Assembly (NCBI RefSeq): GCF_942548115.1
Contig: NZ_OW824151.1
Coordinates: 1,860,001-1,924,000 of the forward strand
Source of the DNA: Aeromicrobium sp. Leaf245
GTDB taxonomy: Bacteria; Actinomycetota; Actinomycetes; Propionibacteriales; Nocardioidaceae
Length of the DNA stretch: 64,000 bases
Reading direction: 5' to 3'
Shown: in pieces, positions 59,823 to 64,000 of the stretch
Layout: each line of letters opens with the position of its first letter
How positions within the stretch are numbered: the stretch's first letter is position 1
The notes under the pieces: model-generated
Told to the model about the DNA's origin: nothing
The model's database searches: none
The model's input: the letters and a program-made list of their open reading frames with translations, nothing else
Position numbers and translations under genes: made by a program

Positions 59823-59845
59823 CAGGGCTGTGCCTGTGAGATCGC

Positions 59846-61081
59846 CTACGGCTGCAGGGCGGCGGCCAGGTCGGTCGCGACGAGCTCGACCTGCCACGGG
59901 CGGGCGCCGGCCTCGGCCAGCGCATCGCCGACGTGGGCGACGTCGGGGGTGCTCGGGGGCTCCCAGGCCAGGGCGCGGACCAGCCCGGGGGAGATGAGGT
60001 TCTCGGTCGGCAGGTCGTTCTGCTCGGCGATGCGCGCGACGGCCTCGCGGGCGGCGGCCAGGCGTGCCGCGGCCTCGGGGTGCTTGTCGGCCCAGGCGCG
60101 CGGCGGAGGCGGTCCCTCGCGGTTCGGCGTGGAGTGCGGCAGCTCGTCCTCCGCCAGGGCCAGACCCTCCTCGACGGCGTCGAGCCACTCCTGGACGAAG
60201 CGGCGCGGACCGCGCGAGCGCATGACCGAGAGCTGGCGGAGCGCGGAGGCGTCGCGCGGTGCCTCGCGGGCGATCTCGAGGATCGAGGCATCGGGCAGGA
60301 TGCGGCCCGGGGTGGTGTCGCGCTGCTCGGCGATGCGGTCGCGCGCCTCCCAGATCGCTCGGACGAGACCCAGGGTGCGTCGACCACGGGCGCGGTGGAT
60401 GCCGGAGGTGCGACGCCAACGCTCCTCGCGCTGAGGTGCCCCGGTGAACGACAGCAGGGCCTCGAAGTCCTGGGCGGCCCACTCCCGCTTGCCGGTCCTC
60501 TCGAGGTCGGCCTCGATCAGGTTGCGCAGCTCGATCAGCACCTCGACGTCGAGCGCCGCGTACTCGAGCCACGGCTCGGGCAGCGGGCGGGTGGACCAGT
60601 CGGCCGCGGAGTGCTCCTTGGCCAGGCTGAGCCCGAGGTAGTGCTCCACGAGCGAGGCCAGCCCGACCCGGGGCAGGTTCAGCAACCGCCCGGCGAGCTC
60701 GGTGTCGAACAGGGCGGTGGGACGAAGGCCGATCTCGGCCAGGCACGGAAGGTCCTGGGTGGCGGCGTGCAGGATCCACTCCGCGTCACCGATCGCCTCG
60801 TCGAGGTCGGTGAGGTCGTCGAACGCGATCGGGTCGACGAGACCGGTGCCGCTGCCGTCGCGTCGCACCTGGACCAGGTAGGCGCGCTGGGAGTAGCGGT
60901 AGCCGGAGGCGCGCTCGGCGTCGAGGGCGACGGGCCCGGAGCCGAGGGAGACCCGGGCGCAGTAGTTGACGTAGTCGTCGACGGTGTCGATGACCGGAGG
61001 GAGCGGATCACGCAGCTGCAGGCGCGGCAGCGGGGGAGCGACCTCCTCGCTCCCGGGCGTGTCCGACGCGGACGAGCTCAA
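59846..61081 (-). CDS. rnd: Ribonuclease D (HRDC domain)
   Basis: 411-aa 3'-5' exoribonuclease. DEDDy exonuclease domain (about 30-205): [51 protein letters not shown] with the second Asp-Tyr site. HRDC helices near 230-300 ([21 protein letters not shown]). Role: tRNA 3' trimming and RNA turnover. The only in-frame start is TTG at 61081, whose TTGA overlaps the DUF3000 stop; no ATG or GTG precedes the conserved core. Confidence 0.92.
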   Translation of the reverse strand: MSSSASDTPGSEEVAPPLPRLQLRDPLPPVIDTVDDYVNYCARVSLGSGPVALDAERASGYRYSQRAYLVQVRRDGSGTGLVDPIAFDDLTDLDEAIGDAEWILHAATQDLPCLAEIGLRPTALFDTELAGRLLNLPRVGLASLVEHYLGLSLAKEHSAADWSTRPLPEPWLEYAALDVEVLIELRNLIEADLERTGKREWAAQDFEALLSFTGAPQREERWRRTSGIHRARGRRTLGLVRAIWEARDRIAEQRDTTPGRILPDASILEIAREAPRDASALRQLSVMRSRGPRRFVQEWLDAVEEGLALAEDELPHSTPNREGPPPPRAWADKHPEAAARLAAAREAVARIAEQNDLPTENLISPGLVRALAWEPPSTPDVAHVGDALAEAGARPWQVELVATDLAAALQP

Positions 61082-61656
61082 CGACGTCCTCGACGTCGCT
61101 GCAGCGGGACCACCCCGGGGCTCAGCGGGGGAAGCCCGGCGAGGGTGCACAGCAGCTCGGACCAGGCCGCGACGTGGGCGCCGACCTCGGAGGTGGGCGT
61201 CCACGACGCGCGCACCTCGACCTGGGCGGACCCGGCGTCGTCGGCCATCTCGCCGAACGTCTCGGTGGTGACGACCGTGACGCTCCCGCTGGCCGCCGTG
61301 TGCGTGCCGCCGTGGGTCGCGAGCGCGTCGACCAGCCAGCTCCAGCCGACGCTGGCCAGGGCGGGGTCGGCGGCCATCTCGGCCTCGACCTCGGCGCGGG
61401 CGAAGGTGACGCAGCGGAACTCGCCGTTCCAGGCGTCGTTGCCCGCGGGGTCGTGGAGCAGGATGAAGCGCCCGGTGGCGACGTCGTCGCCGGCGACCTC
61501 CACGTCGCCGCTGAGCGCGTGGGCGTGCGGGGCGATGCGCTGCGGTGCCGGGATCTCGTCGATCGCGACCTCCGGGCGCAAGGGTGCGGCGTGCAGCTGC
61601 TCCAGGGCAGCCAGGAACGCTGGAGGAGTGTGATCGATCTCGCTGCGGACGCCCAC
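61078..61656 (-). CDS. DUF3000 family protein
   Basis: 192-aa soluble protein found only in actinobacteria, usually beside hemE and the RNase D gene as here. [40 protein letters not shown] and [18 protein letters not shown] are characteristic blocks. Function unknown. GTG start at 61656 with TACGAT 6 nt upstream. Translationally coupled to RNase D. Confidence 0.93.
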   Translation of the reverse strand: MGVRSEIDHTPPAFLAALEQLHAAPLRPEVAIDEIPAPQRIAPHAHALSGDVEVAGDDVATGRFILLHDPAGNDAWNGEFRCVTFARAEVEAEMAADPALASVGWSWLVDALATHGGTHTAASGSVTVVTTETFGEMADDAGSAQVEVRASWTPTSEVGAHVAAWSELLCTLAGLPPLSPGVVPLQRRRGRR

Positions 61657-61662
61657 AGGCCG

Positions 61663-61668
61663 ATCGTA
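61663..61668 (-). promoter_or_regulatory. -10 box (TACGAT) for the DUF3000-rnd operon, leaderless arrangement
   Basis: Minus-strand TACGAT, 6-nt spacer, GTG at 61656. Divergent from GAGAAT (61744-61749) that lies 6 nt before the hemE GTG. Confidence 0.55.
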
Positions 61669-61755
61669 GGCACTCCGGGCCGCGTCGGGGTCCCGACACG
61701 CAGGGCCCGGCACCGCGGCTGCACCCTTCGGCCCTGTCCCTGCGAGAATCGGCCG

Positions 61756-62805
61756 GTGAGCACCTCCCCCTCCGACATCACCGCCGACAGCGACTTCCTG
61801 CGCGCCTGCCGTGGCGAGCCCACGAGCCGCGTCCCCGTGTGGTTCATGCGTCAGGCGGGCCGGCACCTGCCCGAGTACCTGAAGATCCGCGAGGGCGTGG
61901 CCATGCTCGACTCGTGCTTCTCGACCGACCTGGTCGTGGAGATCACGATGCAGCCGGTGCGGCGCTACGGCGTCGACGCCGCGATCTTCTTCTCCGACAT
62001 CGTCGTGCCGTTGAAGGCCATCGGCGTCGACCTCGACATCGTCCCCGGGACGGGGCCGGTCATCGCCGACCCGATCCGCCGCCGGGGTCAGCTCGAGCAG
62101 CTGCGCCGGCTCGAGCCCGACGACGTCGAGAGCATCGCGGCCGCGGCCCGCGCCCTCGTCGGCGAGCTGGGCGCGACGCCGCTCATCGGCTTCGCCGGGG
62201 CGCCCTTCACGCTGGCGTCCTACCTCGTCGAGGGCGGGCCCTCGCGCGACCACCGCATCACCAAGCAGCTGATGTACTCCCAGACCGGCCTGTGGAACGA
62301 CCTGCTGGAGCGGCTGTCCCACATCGCGGCGGACTTCCTGCGGATCCAGGTGGAGGCCGGCGCGTCGGCCGTGCAGCTGTTCGACTCGTGGGCCGGGACG
62401 CTCTCGCCGTCGGACTACGAGACCTACGTGGCGCCCCACTCGCGCCGGGTGCTGGAGTCCGTGGCCGACCTCGGCGTGCCGCGCATCCACTTCGGTGTCG
62501 GCACGGGCGAGCTGCTCGACCAGATGGGTGACGTCGGCGCCGACGTCGTGGGCGTGGACTGGCGGGTTCCGCTCGACCGCGCCATCGAGAAGGTCGGCCC
62601 GGGCCGGTCGGTGCAGGGGAACCTGGACCCGACGCTGCTGTTCGCGCCGGCCGACGTGCTGCACACGAAGGCCGCGGCGGCCATCGAGCGCGGGCGCAGC
62701 GCCCGTGGCCACGTCTTCAACCTGGGGCACGGGGTGCTGCCGCAGACCGACCCCGACGCCGTGAAGGGCCTGGTGGACTTCGTGCACGGGTACGAGCGGG
62801 TCTGA
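61756..62805 (+). CDS. hemE: Uroporphyrinogen decarboxylase
   Basis: 349 aa. Converts uroporphyrinogen III to coproporphyrinogen III in heme synthesis. Motifs: [15 protein letters not shown] (Arg/Asp substrate site), [16 protein letters not shown] with the catalytic Asp, [17 protein letters not shown], and [12 protein letters not shown] 61756, probably leaderless. TGATG overlap with hemY. Confidence 0.96.
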   Translation: MSTSPSDITADSDFLRACRGEPTSRVPVWFMRQAGRHLPEYLKIREGVAMLDSCFSTDLVVEITMQPVRRYGVDAAIFFSDIVVPLKAIGVDLDIVPGTGPVIADPIRRRGQLEQLRRLEPDDVESIAAAARALVGELGATPLIGFAGAPFTLASYLVEGGPSRDHRITKQLMYSQTGLWNDLLERLSHIAADFLRIQVEAGASAVQLFDSWAGTLSPSDYETYVAPHSRRVLESVADLGVPRIHFGVGTGELLDQMGDVGADVVGVDWRVPLDRAIEKVGPGRSVQGNLDPTLLFAPADVLHTKAAAAIERGRSARGHVFNLGHGVLPQTDPDAVKGLVDFVHGYERV

Positions 62806-64000
62806 TGCGCGTCGCGGTGGTGGGCGCCGGCATCGCCGGGCTGACGGCGGCGCTCGACCTGGTCGAGGCCGGGTGCGACGTCGTCGTGCTCGAGGGATCG
62901 GACCGGATCGGCGGGAAGCTGCACGTCGACCGGGTGGGCGACCTGCGGGTCGACGTCGGGGCCGAGTCGCTGCTCGCGCGACGTCCCGAGGCCGTCGACC
63001 TCGCGACACGGGTGGGCGCCGAGCTCACCCACCCCGCGACCACGTCGGCGTCGATCTGGACCCGGGGGGCTCTGCGGCCCCTGCCGCCGACCGTCATGGG
63101 CGTCCCGGCGGACCTCGACGCCCTCGAGGCCTCGGGCATCGTCGCCGAGCGGCCCGTCGGGCACGCCCTCCCCGTGCCCGAGGACGACGTCTCGGTGACC
63201 GCCTTCCTGGAGCCGCGTCTCGGCCGGGAGGTCGTGGACCGGATGGTCGAGCCGCTCCTCGGTGGGGTCTACGCGGGGCACGCCGATCGGCTGTCGCTGC
63301 GGGCGGCGGCGCCGCAGGTGCTGGCCCTCGGCGAGGACCCCCTCGCGGGCGCCGCTCGGACCCGGGCGGAGACGCGGACGCTGGAGACCCCGGTGTTCGC
63401 CGGGATCGTCGGCGGGGTCGGCACCCTGCCGCACCGCGTCGTCGAGCACGGCGGCCTCGACGTCCGGCTGCGGTCGACCGTCCGCGCGATCACCTCCGTC
63501 GACGGCGGCTGGGAGCTCCACGTCGGGCCGACGTCGGCCATCGAGACCCTGGCCTTCGACGCCGTCGTCGTGGCCGCACCCGCGCCGGCCGCTGCGCGCC
63601 TGCTCGCGGAGGCCGCGCCGCCGGCGGCGTTCTCCCTCGCGGCGATCGACTACGCCTCGATGGCCATCGCGACCTTCGTGCTCGACGGCCCCATCGACGT
63701 CGAGGGGTCCGGGTTCCTCGTGCCGCCGATCGACGGCACGGTCGTGAAGGGCTCCACCATCTCGACCCACAAGTGGGCCTGGCTGGCCGAGGTCGCCGGG
63801 GACCGCACGGTCGTGCGGGCGTCGATCGGCCGCGCGGGCGACACGGGGGTGCTCCACCAGGACGACGAGCAGGTCGCCCACCTGGCGCTGACCGACCTCG
63901 CTGCGGCCTACGGGTCGCTCCCGTCCGTGCAGTCCGCCCACGTGCAGCGCTGGGGCGGCGGGCTCCCGCAGTACGACGTCGGCCACCTGTCGCGGGTGGC
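62805..64000 (+). CDS. hemY: Protoporphyrinogen/coproporphyrinogen oxidase (partial)
   Basis: The first 398 or so codons, cut by the window end. FAD-binding loop VVGAGIAGLTAALDLVEAG and LEGSDRIGGKLHV at the N-terminus; the domain VDRMVEPLLGGVYAGHADRLS is typical. In actinobacteria this enzyme usually oxidises coproporphyrinogen III (CgoX route), so the exact substrate is inferred. ATG overlaps the hemE stop. Confidence 0.93.
   Translation, partial: MRVAVVGAGIAGLTAALDLVEAGCDVVVLEGSDRIGGKLHVDRVGDLRVDVGAESLLARRPEAVDLATRVGAELTHPATTSASIWTRGALRPLPPTVMGVPADLDALEASGIVAERPVGHALPVPEDDVSVTAFLEPRLGREVVDRMVEPLLGGVYAGHADRLSLRAAAPQVLALGEDPLAGAARTRAETRTLETPVFAGIVGGVGTLPHRVVEHGGLDVRLRSTVRAITSVDGGWELHVGPTSAIETLAFDAVVVAAPAPAAARLLAEAAPPAAFSLAAIDYASMAIATFVLDGPIDVEGSGFLVPPIDGTVVKGSTISTHKWAWLAEVAGDRTVVRASIGRAGDTGVLHQDDEQVAHLALTDLAAAYGSLPSVQSAHVQRWGGGLPQYDVGHLSRV

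Overview
The window is about 72% GC, gene-dense, rich in GTG starts, with frequent ATGA stop/start overlaps and TANNNT -10 boxes placed 6-7 nt before start codons. Together with an ANTAR regulator, DUF3000, DUF3068, DUF3072 and a DprE1/DprE2/AftD-type envelope locus, this points to a chromosomal segment of a high-GC actinobacterium. Nocardioidaceae (Nocardioides or Aeromicrobium type) is my best guess; the sequence alone does not settle the genus.

Layout. 0-5 kb: end of gltB, gltD, pyk, a DUF3072 gene, tRNA-Leu(CAA) and a PdtaR-like response regulator. 4.7-10.6 kb: a branched-chain amino-acid (or related) ABC transporter, with the binding protein on + and livHMGF converging on -, separated by a repeat-rich spacer. 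10.6-15.8 kb: DUF554 protein, GNAT acetyltransferase, a 0.93-kb non-coding repeat region, then polA. 15.8-36 kb: an envelope polysaccharide locus with a flippase, several large GT-C-like membrane proteins, DprE2, DprE1 and UbiA (the decaprenyl-phospho-arabinose route), GT4, methyltransferase, AftD-like arabinosyltransferase, acyltransferase, three tandem paralogous membrane proteins and DUF3068. 35.9-43.1 kb: M18 aminopeptidase, rpsA, a GlxA-type regulator, an acyl-CoA ligase, an SH3/M15-like secreted protein and coaE. 43.2-50.1 kb: SigB-like sigma factor, GGR-type oxidoreductase, queuosine-precursor transporter with tgt, M50 peptidase, TPR protein, small membrane proteins. 50.2-57 kb: rmuC, cbs-metB and a fused secDF. 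57-64 kb: aldo/keto reductase, a lone Ftr1/EfeU iron permease with an iron-box-like site, RNase D, DUF3000, hemE and the start of hemY.

How it fits together. The pyk - pdtaR - polA - rpsA - coaE order matches the Mycobacterium tuberculosis backbone (Rv1617, Rv1626, Rv1629, Rv1630, Rv1631), but polA and rpsA, adjacent there, are here separated by about 21.6 kb of envelope genes. That locus is the most distinctive part of the window. It encodes the lipid-linked arabinose donor pathway, a polymer-building AftD homologue and a translationally coupled operon of three related GT-C-like proteins plus an acyltransferase. It suggests an arabinan-containing, acylated surface glycan in what appears to be a non-mycolate actinobacterium. 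Two intergenic regions carry nested palindromes and a phased short-repeat array that no gene explains.
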